DNA from: Pseudobacteriovorax sp.
Lineage (GTDB): Bacteria > Bdellovibrionota_B > Oligoflexia > Oligoflexales > Oligoflexaceae
Direction of reading: 5' to 3'
Length of the DNA stretch: 64,000 bases
NCBI GenBank assembly: GCA_013215145.1
Contig: JABSRP010000003.1
Span: 1-64,000 of the forward strand
In this document: one piece after another, positions 1-9,339 of the stretch
Numbering within the stretch: position 1 is the first letter of the stretch
How the letters are laid out: every line of letters begins with the position of its first letter
Notes under the pieces: model-generated
Told to the model about the DNA's origin: nothing
Seen by the model: the letters and a program-made list of their open reading frames with translations, nothing else
Databases searched by the model: none
Position numbers and translations under genes: made by a program

Positions 1-71
1 AACCAGATCCTCCGTCCAAAATAAACGAGGATCGGCAAGACGATGAAAATGATGAAGATAGTAAGCTTCAT
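1..71 (-). CDS. Start of a small membrane or secreted protein, cut by the window edge
   Basis: An ATG at 71 on the minus strand opens a frame that stays open to the window edge (23 codons). It begins MKLTIFIIFIVLPILVYFG and then turns basic (RRIW), which looks like one N-terminal membrane segment or signal anchor. A purine-rich AAAGGTGGG stretch lies upstream. It would be the gene after the lipoprotein at 97-681 on the same strand, only 25 bases away. The family cannot be named from so little sequence. Confidence 0.4.
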   Translation of the reverse strand, partial: MKLTIFIIFIVLPILVYFGRRIW

Positions 72-96
72 TAATGCATCCCACCTTTAGTCTCTA

Positions 97-681
97 CTAT
101 TGGTGATCACAGAAGAACTCGGTAGTTGGAGAAAGAGTCGAAACAACACTATCGTCAATCGGAAAGCGAGTCGTACTTCTAATTTTTGTTTGGATCATAT
201 TGGTGCAAGAGATCGTCCCAGATACTCGTTTATTGTCATAGGTTGTCGAAACGGTACAGGTTCCCGCATAGGTAAATCCATCCTGCGTGCTTTCACTTCG
301 GTGCATGGCATAGGTGCTAGCGGTGCCGTTGGCATCGGGAGTTGAGAATTCCACTGAACAAACCTCAAATTTTAGCCCAATATCATCAGCGGTATTGTCG
401 GCTGCTTGCGTGCAAGTATAGGTATCGGCGGAGGTTGTAAATCCGGTTATCCTTACGGACAAGGCTGCGCCCGAAGCGCCGGACCATGCGCCAGTAAATA
501 CTTTGTTGTCCGTATCGAGAACACAGGATTGTAGGCCAGTAAGTGTCACTTCACCGTCTTCGTCATCGTCAGAAGAGTCTACCTGAAGGGTTGCGTATGT
601 GATAACCGGGGCTGGATCGCTGTCGCTACCGCCACAGCCAGCGATGGTGGTTAGTCCTAAAATAAGTGCTGCGTACTTCAA
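97..681 (-). CDS. Hypothetical lipoprotein (TTG start)
   Basis: The frame is open further upstream, but the best start is the TTG at 681. An AAGGAG ribosome site lies 7 bases before it, and the product then begins directly with a lipoprotein signal (KYAALILGLTTIAGC, lipobox Cys about residue 16). The mature part of about 178 residues starts GGSDSDPAP, has a DSSDDDEDGE acidic patch and carries about six further Cys, so disulfides in the periplasm or on the cell surface are likely. I do not recognise the family. The next gene on this strand starts at 71. Confidence 0.6.
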   Translation of the reverse strand: MKYAALILGLTTIAGCGGSDSDPAPVITYATLQVDSSDDDEDGEVTLTGLQSCVLDTDNKVFTGAWSGASGAALSVRITGFTTSADTYTCTQAADNTADDIGLKFEVCSVEFSTPDANGTASTYAMHRSESTQDGFTYAGTCTVSTTYDNKRVSGTISCTNMIQTKIRSTTRFPIDDSVVSTLSPTTEFFCDHQ

Positions 682-1093
682 AGTGCCTCTCCTTGATGTC
701 GTGGTTTTGATGTAGACCCCCATAGTATATCTGCTTCTATCAATTAGCAATCCAAGGAACTTGATTCCTAGCCTTAGCTCCGCGGTCTGAGTCAAACTGT
801 CTAAAATAATGGCAGTGCCGTCATTGTTTTTGACATACTGTATGGTTATTTGACATTCTGACTCTCGTGATTTTCGCCTATTACCGGTTACCCGCAAAAT
901 CGAGCCCTACGGCACAGAGGTCGCTTACCTGGAGTAAAGGTTGAAGCGATATTCCAACAGTTTTGAGTCTTGCTGAATTGCGTCTGCTACTCTCATTTAT
1001 TCTCGGCAAACCTCTATGCTGTTGCTTACAGAGCTGTTGGGTATCCTAAGCTGAAATCACGGAATTGATTATGGAAATGGAAGCGAGGAAAAA

Positions 1094-1669
1094 ATGAAAC
1101 GGCTTATTTACCTATTATCTGCTGTAACTCTTGTGGCCTGTGGTAGCAAAGAAACTGAGTCTGAGCTAGATGCTGTGAAAGGGGTAGGGCTATTTAAAGA
1201 TGGCTACCTTTTTGCCCTAAGCTCACCAAATGATCCCAGCGATCGCTGTTGGTATCATAATAGCGTCTTTAAAAACCCACTTGCGGGTGCTGATAGGCAA
1301 AGGGATGCCGATGCCTTGAGAAATGCTCAACCACTCACAACCAGTTCAGTGACAGCACCGTTTCTTGCTGATCTATTATCGACCAGGCTTCAAAACGATC
1401 GTAATCAGCAGGCTCTAGCAAGTAGTCTAACCACTGGTGCCTGTGCTGTAGCCGGGACATTGACCATGCCCAACCCGGCAGCAAAGATCGGTACAGTTAT
1501 CTTTTGCACGGGGCTAAAAGAAACGATTTTTCAGTCATTGAAAAATGCTTCTGATGCTGCTGATAAGGGTAGTGGTTCCGTTGACCGACTAGGAGACCAA
1601 AACGATCGGGCTGTGGTCAATGTTCCCAAAGATGTTATCAATCTATTTGTTAACTCTTTAAAAAAATAA
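1094..1669 (+). CDS. Lipoprotein, N-terminal part of a gene split by a frameshift
   Basis: It starts at ATG 1094 after GAGGAAAA. The signal is MKRLIYLLSAVTLVACGS (lipobox LVAC), followed by SKETESELD. The 191-residue product has no family I recognise; it contains several Cys and a hydrophobic alanine/glycine stretch around residues 115-150. It ends NSLKK at a TAA that directly follows seven A's (1660-1666). The next frame (+1) is open from there to 2006 with similar composition, so the two parts look like one gene of about 300 codons. Confidence 0.6.
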   Translation: MKRLIYLLSAVTLVACGSKETESELDAVKGVGLFKDGYLFALSSPNDPSDRCWYHNSVFKNPLAGADRQRDADALRNAQPLTTSSVTAPFLADLLSTRLQNDRNQQALASSLTTGACAVAGTLTMPNPAAKIGTVIFCTGLKETIFQSLKNASDAADKGSGSVDRLGDQNDRAVVNVPKDVINLFVNSLKK

Positions 1670-2006
1670 CTCTGGAGATGGCCAAATCGATAGTTGTGCC
1701 GAACTCAAATCGGAGTTGACTACTGCCGATTACAATACTATGGCGGGAATTCGTACTCCGGCTGCTTCCTCATCGAGTTCATGCTCCGTTTATCGCGTTA
1801 ACGTTGATATTGCCAAGGTCTATTCTGGTAACACCAGTGCAAGTGGTGTCCTGGATTATGGAATTGGTCGTGATGTGGTTGTTGATGTCGCGTCAGCCTA
1901 TGAGGAAAACCCCTTCAGGCGCATTTATGTGAAACCTCGAGCGGGTACAACCTATGCTGGGCAAGGCGTTTGGATGAGTCTGGATGATTTAGCCTGCGTA
2001 AATTAA
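1668..2006 (+). pseudogene. C-terminal continuation of the 1094 lipoprotein in the +1 frame
   Basis: Directly after the A7 tract the +1 frame reads NSGDGQIDSCAELKSELTTA and runs on for about 110 residues to the TAA at 2006. There is no convincing start or ribosome site of its own; the only candidate is an internal TTG at 1716. Removing one A from the tract would fuse it in frame to the 1094 product. It contains YSGNTSASGVLDYGIGRDVVVDV-like beta-rich sequence and two or three Cys. An intrinsic terminator follows at 2066-2092, so both parts share one transcript. Confidence 0.5.
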
Positions 2007-2065
2007 TTCTAGAACTAGGCTATTGTCCGAACAGGGGGATGGCTTAGTATTTAATCAGATCAAGC

Positions 2066-2092
2066 GAGTAGAGGGTAAGCATCTACTCTTTT
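2066..2092 (+). terminator. Intrinsic terminator after the split lipoprotein gene
   Basis: A perfect 7-bp stem GAGTAGA/TCTACTC (2066-2072 with 2082-2088) and a 9-base loop are followed by TTTT. Confidence 0.55.
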
Positions 2093-2177
2093 GGTTAGGC
2101 TTTAATTCTAAATCAAAAGCGCCTATAATAATTACATTCCTAGTCTGTTATTGAGGATATGATTCCAAGAGGCGTCC

Positions 2178-3281
2178 ATGCGATTCTTTGCTCTTATTTT
2201 TCTTTTGATCATTACATCCACTATGTCTCACGCGAAAGACCTTGAGGTGGCGTTTGTGAGGCCTGGTAAAGCGGATAACTTTTTTTGGAAAAGGGTTTCG
2301 GAGATTTTTGAGAAGGCTGCAACGGACCTTAATGTAAAACAAAAGGTTTTTGCCGCCGGAGACTTTACTCACGAAGAGGGATCCGACCTCATTGGTTATA
2401 TGAAAGCTCTTGACGAGGCTATCTCCAGCGAACGGGACTATCTCATTACCTACTCTGTGGAGAATGAGACGGCGCGACTGATGAGAAAAACGGAAAAAAC
2501 TAAAACTAAAGTGTTCATCGTAAACTCTGCCATTAGTGATAGTGATCGGATTAAAGTTGGCAAGCCGCGCACTCACTTTCCCCATTGGATTGGTCATCTA
2601 TACCCAGACGATGAAAAGACCGGTTATGACTTAGCGAAGGTGTTGATAGGGAAGAGCAAGAAACTTGGGCACAAGGACGTCGAACTGATTGGTCTATCAG
2701 GGGGGAAAGGTTCTAGTCCCGGGCTGCTAAGGGCAGAAGGGCTAAAAAGAGCGATGGCAGAGCACCCCGAGGTTAAGCTTCACAGCCTGCATTATTTTCG
2801 TGAGTGGTCACCGAAACGAGCGGCGCAGAAGGCATTGGACGCAGTGAAAGGGTCAAATAAAACGAAAATCGTTTGGGCTGCCAGTGATGCTATGGCTATA
2901 AAGGTCAACGAAGTCTTAGGTAAGCTACCTAAAGACCAAGGCAAAGGCATTGTCGTCGGAGGCGTGGATTGGCTTGATGAGGCCATAAAAAAAATTGAGA
3001 GTGGGGAATTATCCGCAAGTATGGGCGGGCATATCATGGAAGCTGCTTTGGCTCTTGTGTTGGTTTATGATCATCACAAAGGTATTGATTTTGCTGACTC
3101 ACTTGGGACAACCATGAAATCTAAGATGCTTTCGGTTACTCCGGAGAATGTTTCAAAATTGAAATCAAACATTACCCTTTCAAGTCTCAAAGGGACGGAT
3201 TTCCGAAGCCTATCGAGAGCGTTCAACAAAAAGCTCAAAACCCCTTCTATCGACCTGACAAGCATATTGACTCAACAGTAA
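2178..3281 (+). CDS. Periplasmic sugar-binding-like protein (type 1 periplasmic binding fold)
   Basis: A 367-residue protein with a Sec signal (MRFFALIFLLIITSTMSHA, cleavage before KDLEVAF). The body matches the ABC sugar-binding / LacI-type periplasmic fold: an opening beta strand EVAFVRPGK, a middle GHLYPDDEKTGYDLAKVL segment, ELIGLSGGKGSSPGLLRAEG at the start of the second lobe, and WAASDAMAIKVNEVLG then VVGGVDWLDEAI, the usual region of the sixth and seventh strands. No permease or ATPase gene is near, so it may feed a distant transporter or act as the ligand-sensing partner of a membrane receptor. The ligand cannot be told from sequence. It is monocistronic. Confidence 0.75.
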   Translation: MRFFALIFLLIITSTMSHAKDLEVAFVRPGKADNFFWKRVSEIFEKAATDLNVKQKVFAAGDFTHEEGSDLIGYMKALDEAISSERDYLITYSVENETARLMRKTEKTKTKVFIVNSAISDSDRIKVGKPRTHFPHWIGHLYPDDEKTGYDLAKVLIGKSKKLGHKDVELIGLSGGKGSSPGLLRAEGLKRAMAEHPEVKLHSLHYFREWSPKRAAQKALDAVKGSNKTKIVWAASDAMAIKVNEVLGKLPKDQGKGIVVGGVDWLDEAIKKIESGELSASMGGHIMEAALALVLVYDHHKGIDFADSLGTTMKSKMLSVTPENVSKLKSNITLSSLKGTDFRSLSRAFNKKLKTPSIDLTSILTQQ

Positions 3282-3602
3282 GCAGCATTCGTTTCCATAG
3301 CTTAACTCATCTAAGCCCTATTAGGGCTGCCACCCTTTCCATACACTAGCGTAAATCAACACATGTTTTCTAATGCTTATAGACTAAATAGAGGTCTAAA
3401 AGTATTCTTTTGAGGTTCCTTGCTGTATTACTGTTATAAAACAGAACTTTTTTTTCATAAAAAATAATCAAATATTATAGATAGATAGAGTGTTTTGTCA
3501 CGACTGCGTCAAGATGATGTCTTTACATTCCGTTATGCTGTGTTAGATATATAATACAGCAGTACAACGCGGCTGTTTTAACCCAAAACAGGAGATCCCT
3601 CT
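3282..3602. other. Intergenic region, AT-rich, possible promoter for the 3603 gene
   Basis: This 321-base gap has a short hairpin AGCCCTA/TAGGGCT at 3314-3328 without a T tract, then a very AT-rich stretch. A possible promoter is TTTACA (3522-3527), 16 bases, then TAGATA (3544-3549); a TATAAT sits at 3550-3555. No convincing gene was seen. Confidence 0.3.
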
Positions 3603-3833
3603 ATGCAAGCTTATCAAGTAAACCATGTAAACTCGTTGATAGATATGAGCCAAGACAAACCTTATCTTTTTAAAGCAAGCTCGACGAAACTACCTCCAGC
3701 ACGACAACCTATGACCCGCGAGCAAAAGCGCCGCTATCGTCGACGAAGTCGTTTGCTTGCCTCAGGTACACCCTCGGGAGTGGATTTAGGAAGGGTTTTT
3801 GTAGCCACAGGCCATGCGTCTTTTGCAGGCTGA
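3603..3833 (+). CDS. Small basic hypothetical protein
   Basis: The gene encodes 76 residues. The ATG follows AGGAG with suitable spacing (AACAGGAGATCCCTCT then ATG), so translation looks real. The middle is strongly basic (TREQKRRYRRRSRLLASG), which could bind nucleic acid or phospholipid. There is no signal peptide and no family I recognise. It sits alone after an AT-rich promoter region and upstream of the TolC/RND operon on the same strand. Confidence 0.5.
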   Translation: MQAYQVNHVNSLIDMSQDKPYLFKASSTKLPPARQPMTREQKRRYRRRSRLLASGTPSGVDLGRVFVATGHASFAG

Positions 3834-4029
3834 GAGCGACGGTTGGCTTCACTAGCTGTCCATTCTAGCTTTATCATTTTGTTTGCCAGTATTGACCCTG
3901 GAATAAAGTGCAAACGGAAATCATTCACGGGCTAATTTTTAAAACAATCGAATCCATTGGTAGTAGCAGTGCACTCTAAAGCAGTGTCGGCTGCGGCATC
4001 GGTGAGCTGTACCCTGAGAAAGAAACGAC

Positions 4030-5382
4030 ATGAGACAAAACCTATTAATTATATTTAGTTTGTTATGTATCTGCCAGGTAGCGAGAGCAGGTTCCTTTGA
4101 AGATTTTGTGCAATTATACATGGAGAATAGCCAAGATATAAGGTTGGCAAAGCTTCAAACTCAACAAGAAAATACGGAGCTATCCTTACGACAATCTACG
4201 GACTCTCTGGTAATCACCGCAAAGCCCATTTATCAATCCAGTTTCGACGGTGGTGAAAACAAATCTCTGCTGGACTCACAAATGACACAGACCTTTCGGA
4301 ACGGGTCAAAGCTTAGTTTGAGTTATCAGAAGAACTCTGAAAAGGATGGGTTTGGCAACAATCTATCTCAACAAAACTTTGCGGTAGGTCTTGAGCAAGC
4401 TTTGGGAAAAAACCGTTTTGGAAGATTGCTTGATCTTAGGGTGAGGGAAGGGCGCTCAGGCCTGCTGATGATGCAAAAAGAGGAGGAGTTAGTCGAGATA
4501 CAGCAGTGTCTCTATGGGGCTGAGTTGTACTCCAAAATGTTCTACCAAACAAAACGGCTTGAAATAGCGAAACAACTCAGCCTCGAATCAGAAAAAATTT
4601 TAACGTTTTCGAAAAAAAATTATAGGCAGCAGATCATCGACGAAGTGACCTTTCTTTCTGCCAAAGCTAATGTCATACGAAGCCAGTCGTTTTTGAACTT
4701 ACAACAGGTGGCCTGGGATACTCTTCATAATCAGATCAAGATCTTATTGCAGAACCAGACTATTGAGATGGAGGAGGCTCCTGATCTCTTTTTAGGTAGT
4801 AGTTTCATGGCAGGATCAAAACCCGCATCTATTCAGGAAATGATTCTGAAACAGAGGATTGAAACGAATAATATTAAAAAACAGATTCTTATAGAAAGCT
4901 CTAAACCCCAAATCGATATGGCATTCGAGTTCGGGACTAATGATTATGAAGGGTTTGCTGTCGATCCAGGCATGAATCGTTACCTCCAGATTGGTGTCAA
5001 GGTAAGCATTCCTGTGAGCGATCCATCGCTAATTCACAAGAAAACCGCCTTAAACATCTCCGATGAATCCCATCGAGTCAATATCACCAAGTTAGGGCAG
5101 AATGAAGAGGTATTTGCTAGGAAATATCTTAAAGAACTTGATTTCATTGAGACCCAGCTCGAACTGAGTGATGAAAAAATCACCTTATACAGATCGCAAA
5201 TCGATATAGGTTACCGTCAGTTTCTCAACAATAAGATTGAGTTTGAAACCTATCTTGATTTTCAAAATAGGCTTTTGAATGAGCAATTGAATCATTGGGA
5301 CCTTAAGAAAAGCCTATGGCAACTACAACTCGCAGCCATGTCTTGGAACAACAGTTTACCGCATTTTTGTGTAAAGGGATAA
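4030..5382 (+). CDS. TolC-family outer membrane efflux protein
   Basis: A 450-residue protein with a Sec signal (MRQNLLIIFSLLCICQVARA). The body has the long amphipathic Gln/Glu/Leu-rich helices of TolC-type channels in two repeats, with Gly/Ser beta-strand stretches around residues 70-130 and 295-330 that would form the outer membrane barrel. It would provide the outer-membrane exit for the RND pump encoded 3 bases downstream (5386), so the two are surely co-transcribed. No periplasmic adaptor gene lies in the operon. The substrate is unknown. Confidence 0.8.
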   Translation: MRQNLLIIFSLLCICQVARAGSFEDFVQLYMENSQDIRLAKLQTQQENTELSLRQSTDSLVITAKPIYQSSFDGGENKSLLDSQMTQTFRNGSKLSLSYQKNSEKDGFGNNLSQQNFAVGLEQALGKNRFGRLLDLRVREGRSGLLMMQKEEELVEIQQCLYGAELYSKMFYQTKRLEIAKQLSLESEKILTFSKKNYRQQIIDEVTFLSAKANVIRSQSFLNLQQVAWDTLHNQIKILLQNQTIEMEEAPDLFLGSSFMAGSKPASIQEMILKQRIETNNIKKQILIESSKPQIDMAFEFGTNDYEGFAVDPGMNRYLQIGVKVSIPVSDPSLIHKKTALNISDESHRVNITKLGQNEEVFARKYLKELDFIETQLELSDEKITLYRSQIDIGYRQFLNNKIEFETYLDFQNRLLNEQLNHWDLKKSLWQLQLAAMSWNNSLPHFCVKG

Positions 5383-5385
5383 GCG

Positions 5386-8300
5386 ATGCAAGGATTGATT
5401 CGATTTTTTACCGGCAGATCATTTACTGTCAATACTTTATGCCTTGCTATGGCTCTATGGGGAGCTCTTAGCTTATATAAGATGAGTAGGCAGATGATAC
5501 CCGCAAACAATGCCGGGAATAAGTCTATTTATATCAGCGCGAATTTATTAGGAGCTAACCCTCTCGAGGTAGAGGAGTTAGTGACGATTCCTATTGAGGA
5601 ATCCTTGCGCAATGAACCAGGAGTAGAAAGGGTTACATCAAGATCCCGTAAGGGTAGAGCTAATATCACTCTCCGATTTAAAGCTAGCTACTCAGATTTG
5701 CAAAAATCTCTAGAATCAGTGCGATCTAAAATTCAGCAACTTGAGTACAAATTACCACGAGATTTGCGAGATCTCAGTGTCACAACTCCGCCGTCGGATA
5801 TCATGACTTTAAGTGAAGTCGTTGTGACTCATGCCGATCACAGGAACGACGTCCATAGAGAATGGGTTAAAGCGATCAAACAAGAAATTCTCGCCGTTGA
5901 TGGTATCTTTGATGTGGAAGATAACATGCCTGAGCGTCGGATTGCGATCACATTGGATCCAACGGCCATGTCCCGTTATGGTCTTTCTCTTAATCAGGTT
6001 CAAACAAAAGTGCTTGGATCCTTACGAAAGCTGCCTATTGCTGCGTTTGAGCGAAAAGAAGATGTGGTGTCTATCAGTATGGAGTCCCAGTCTGATGAAT
6101 CGATCGAAGGGATCGAGGCTATTGTCATTAGGAACGGGCATTCAGGTCAGATTATAACGTTGAGTGATATTGCAAAGATTGAATACGCAGCCAAAGAGAG
6201 CGAAACGCTTCAGTTAATCAACGGAAAACCGTTTGTGGAACTTGAGGTTATGAAATACCTTAATGCTGACACAATAGTAACAAATAGAGAGGTAGAGAAG
6301 GTTTTGACGAAGATTAATGACGTTTTGCCATCACCGCTACAGGCTCAAACTAGTATTAAAGTGGGGAGCTTCTTGACCCAACAGTTAGATGCTCTAACCA
6401 ATAGCGGATTCATTGGATTAGTTTTAGTAGCACTTGCTTTGGCATATTTTATCGGTGTTCGTGAGTCTTTAGCTGCTCTGATTGGAATTCCTCTAGCTTA
6501 CCTAGGTACTTTGGGAGTTATGCATCTTTTTGGCTTCTCCATCAACTTAGTTACCGTTATCGCTATGTTTATTATGATTGGGATTTTGGTTGATGATGCG
6601 ATTATTGTGACAGAACGTTTTAGTCAGTTAAAGGAGAAAGGAAAAGACAGTTTCACGGCAGCTACGGAGGCAGCACAATCGTTAATCATTCCAATTACAG
6701 GAACGATGCTAACAACTGCCGCTGCATTCGCACCAATTTTATGGGCTGAGGGTGAGCTTGGAGCCATATTCTATTCCATTCCTATCGTTATCATTGCTGC
6801 ACTTGTCATTAGCTGGATCGAGTGCTTTTTTATCTTACCTAATCACCTCCATCATTTAGCAGCGCATCCCGCGAAGCGGAATCCTATTGTATTTCGCTGG
6901 ATCAAGCAGGGGTATCAATGGTCCATCCCTTGGATCATTCGGCTGCGTTACCTAGTAGTGTTTGTCACTGTAGGTTTGGTAGCAGGAGCCGTTTTTCTTC
7001 TAAGTAGTCATAAGGTCCCCTTTGATGGCAACCTCAATGTTGACTTTCCCAGACTACGAGTTGCCGTCGAACTCGAGGAATCACAAGACCGTGAGGATAC
7101 CCGCCGACAGTTGAAGGTGGTAGAGGATTATTTGATGCAAATGACTCAAGAAGAGCATGCTTTATTTCTTAGTCAGCGATATGGCTCTGTGTGGTATGAC
7201 CGGGCCTGGCATCAAGGAGATAGATTTGCGAGATTTGACCTCCTTTATGATGTGAAAATGCCAGATGCAGAAAAAACAATACAGGACAAGGTAATAACGG
7301 TAAATGAGTTCTTAACAGACGTCAAAGACAAGAACCCAAATATTGTATTACTAAAAGCCGAGATCAATCGCTATAGTCAGGGAGAGGATACTCAATCAAA
7401 CTTAATCCCTATCGGTGTGACCTATCCTATTGATGCCACAAGTCAAAATATCGAGCAGAAAATCATGTCAAAGCTAGGAGCCGTCGCTGGTATTGAAGAT
7501 GTTTTTCTTGAAGATGAAAACCGTGAAGAAAGCTGGGTGTTTCGTCCTTTTCAAAAACAGTTGGAAAAATACTCTGTATCGGGTGAGGCGCTAGCTGCCT
7601 ATCTACGCGCTTATGCTGGAGAATCCTATATTGGTGCTACGAGATTTCAGGGGAAATATACCGAGATAGTCATGAGCTTGGGTGATAGTCAAAATTTAAG
7701 GTTTGAAAATCTTTCCCAACTAAAGATCTTAACTCCTGCCCAGATCCACATCCCTTTGTCAAGGCTAGGGCTTTGGGAGAAGGCTAGTATTCCTAAGGTC
7801 ATAGAGCATGAAAGTCTATCACGAAACATTCCTCTTTTCGCCAAATTTGACGAGAATGCTCATGTAAAGACAGAGATGATTAAGACTCTCGACAGCTCAC
7901 TAGAAGACCTTCGCCGTGAGTTTCCGAGTTTTGATATCGTAGTGAATGCTCACAGTGAAGAGGATAAAACATTGACCGAACTTATTGCCACCACAGGATT
8001 TGTTCTAGCGATGGTTTATATTATTCTCATGTTGACCATGCAGTCTTCGATCAGGCCTCTACTCGTTTGCTCGGCAATTCCCTTAGGGTTTGTTGGAGTC
8101 ATTTATGCATTATATGTCCACGATTTGAGCCTTGGCGTCATGGCTTTTATCGGATTGCTTGGCGTGGCTGGAGTCGCTGTCAATGATTCCTTGATTATGG
8201 TGGATGCCATCACTCAACTGAAAAAAACAGGGATGGATGCCCGCACGGCTATCATTGAAGGAGCTGTTTCTCGTGTTCGAGCGCTTGTACTCACCTCCAT

Positions 8301-8571
8301 CACCACGATTGCAGGAGTATTTCCCATGGCTTATGGTATCGGTGGCGAAACAGGTTTTACGCGACCCCTGGCATTTGCATTGGGTTGGGGTCTCTTATCT
8401 GCGATCTTATTGACCTTGGTTGTGGTGCCTCCTCTTACAGCAGTGATTGAAGACATGGCTAGCTTAATAGAAAAAATCAAAAAACTTGGCAAACCCAGAG
8501 AGACGATGACAACAGATTCCAAAGCTGGGTATCGAGCCGATTTAACAGTGGGTTCAGGGTCACAAGGATAG
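5386..8571 (+). CDS. RND-family efflux permease (AcrB/CusA-like)
   Basis: A 1061-residue inner-membrane proton-driven pump subunit. It shows the RND duplication: TM1 at about 12-32, a large periplasmic loop, TM2-6 at about 335-490, then TM7 near 520, a second loop, and TM8-12 at about 865-1010. The TM4 proton-relay region is GILVDDAIIVTERF with the paired Asp; the equivalent in the second half is GVAVNDSLIMVDAI. Family phrases such as VEELVTIPIEESL and GVERVTSRSRKG are present. Length is typical of HAE/HME pumps. It follows the TolC-like gene by 3 bases; no membrane fusion protein gene is adjacent. The C-terminal 30 residues are hydrophilic. A terminator follows at 8652. Confidence 0.9.
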   Translation: MQGLIRFFTGRSFTVNTLCLAMALWGALSLYKMSRQMIPANNAGNKSIYISANLLGANPLEVEELVTIPIEESLRNEPGVERVTSRSRKGRANITLRFKASYSDLQKSLESVRSKIQQLEYKLPRDLRDLSVTTPPSDIMTLSEVVVTHADHRNDVHREWVKAIKQEILAVDGIFDVEDNMPERRIAITLDPTAMSRYGLSLNQVQTKVLGSLRKLPIAAFERKEDVVSISMESQSDESIEGIEAIVIRNGHSGQIITLSDIAKIEYAAKESETLQLINGKPFVELEVMKYLNADTIVTNREVEKVLTKINDVLPSPLQAQTSIKVGSFLTQQLDALTNSGFIGLVLVALALAYFIGVRESLAALIGIPLAYLGTLGVMHLFGFSINLVTVIAMFIMIGILVDDAIIVTERFSQLKEKGKDSFTAATEAAQSLIIPITGTMLTTAAAFAPILWAEGELGAIFYSIPIVIIAALVISWIECFFILPNHLHHLAAHPAKRNPIVFRWIKQGYQWSIPWIIRLRYLVVFVTVGLVAGAVFLLSSHKVPFDGNLNVDFPRLRVAVELEESQDREDTRRQLKVVEDYLMQMTQEEHALFLSQRYGSVWYDRAWHQGDRFARFDLLYDVKMPDAEKTIQDKVITVNEFLTDVKDKNPNIVLLKAEINRYSQGEDTQSNLIPIGVTYPIDATSQNIEQKIMSKLGAVAGIEDVFLEDENREESWVFRPFQKQLEKYSVSGEALAAYLRAYAGESYIGATRFQGKYTEIVMSLGDSQNLRFENLSQLKILTPAQIHIPLSRLGLWEKASIPKVIEHESLSRNIPLFAKFDENAHVKTEMIKTLDSSLEDLRREFPSFDIVVNAHSEEDKTLTELIATTGFVLAMVYIILMLTMQSSIRPLLVCSAIPLGFVGVIYALYVHDLSLGVMAFIGLLGVAGVAVNDSLIMVDAITQLKKTGMDARTAIIEGAVSRVRALVLTSITTIAGVFPMAYGIGGETGFTRPLAFALGWGLLSAILLTLVVVPPLTAVIEDMASLIEKIKKLGKPRETMTTDSKAGYRADLTVGSGSQG

Positions 8572-8651
8572 ACAAGCACTTCTATTTGGTGGAAATATAC
8601 AAAAAAGGGCAATTGTATCGTAAAATATCGGATTTTATTGCCGATAGCCGT

Positions 8652-8686
8652 AGCAGTCGGAGGTCGCAGATTCTTCGGCTGCTTTT
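8652..8686 (+). terminator. Intrinsic terminator after the TolC/RND operon
   Basis: An 11-bp stem AGCAGTCGGAG with CTTCGGCTGCT (two G-T wobbles) and a 10-base loop runs directly into a TTTT stretch followed by CG and TT. Confidence 0.55.
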
Positions 8687-8727
8687 CGTTATCAGTTGTT
8701 TTTGCCTAGAAATTCTTAGAGGAATCT

Positions 8728-9207
8728 ATGCATCCATCAAGTCATGAGCTATTAGCTCCGTTTTATAAGCGCATCATTGCGTTTTTTATTGATATTGGTA
8801 TAGTTTCGTTACTCTGCTTTTTGCTCTGGTTAGCCGTCACAAAATGCACTGAGTACCTATTTCCAGAGTGGGCCTTCTTGGATCTTGGACAGAGACAGGG
8901 ACAGGGACCGTTAGTGATGACGATAGGTGCTTGTCTTCTTGTATTTTCTTACCTGGCTGTGTTTCATTACTTTATGGTATATTTTGAAGATCGCTTTCAT
9001 CGTAGTCCAGGAAAGTTTGTCATGGGAATTGTCGTAGTGGCTATCAATGGTGAAAGGATCACTCGAGGCCAATGTTTGGTTCGCGAGCTGTTGCGCTACC
9101 ATGATGCCTTATTTTTTTTCATTTGTTTGCCTCTTATGCTTCTGTCAGGCAAAAAACAAAGGCTTGGTGACTTGCTTGCAAATACTGTAGTTATCAACCA
9201 AAGATAA
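8728..9207 (+). CDS. RDD-family membrane protein
   Basis: A 159-residue protein with a start supported by AGAGGAATCT before the ATG. It has three or four membrane helices (about residues 18-40, 65-85, 128-142). The first helix carries the family signature (YKRIIAFFIDIGIVSLL, Arg then Asp inside a helix), the middle has RSPGKFVMGIVVV, and the end has RELLRYHDALFF and RLGDLLANTVV, both usual in RDD proteins. The role of RDD proteins is poorly defined; some act in ion or compatible-solute transport. It stands alone between the RND operon terminator and the convergent rsgA. Confidence 0.8.
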   Translation: MHPSSHELLAPFYKRIIAFFIDIGIVSLLCFLLWLAVTKCTEYLFPEWAFLDLGQRQGQGPLVMTIGACLLVFSYLAVFHYFMVYFEDRFHRSPGKFVMGIVVVAINGERITRGQCLVRELLRYHDALFFFICLPLMLLSGKKQRLGDLLANTVVINQR

Positions 9208-9339
9208 ATCGTTTAAAACTGTTCCATTGAATTAGCCTCTATCATGGTGGAAATCTCGCAATTAGGGTGATTGTGATCTTTCTCCTAACATCTCTCCAGT
9301 CTTTCATACCAAAGCATTTTAATAAATCATGGACGTACA

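Noticed and set aside
1668..1715. Programmed ribosomal frameshift signal at the A7 tract
   Set aside because: No stimulatory pseudoknot was evident and the shift needed is +1. An indel, slippage or sequence error is simpler.
2148..2597. 149-codon minus-strand frame
   Set aside because: It is antisense to the sugar-binding-like gene, which has a clear signal peptide and family match.
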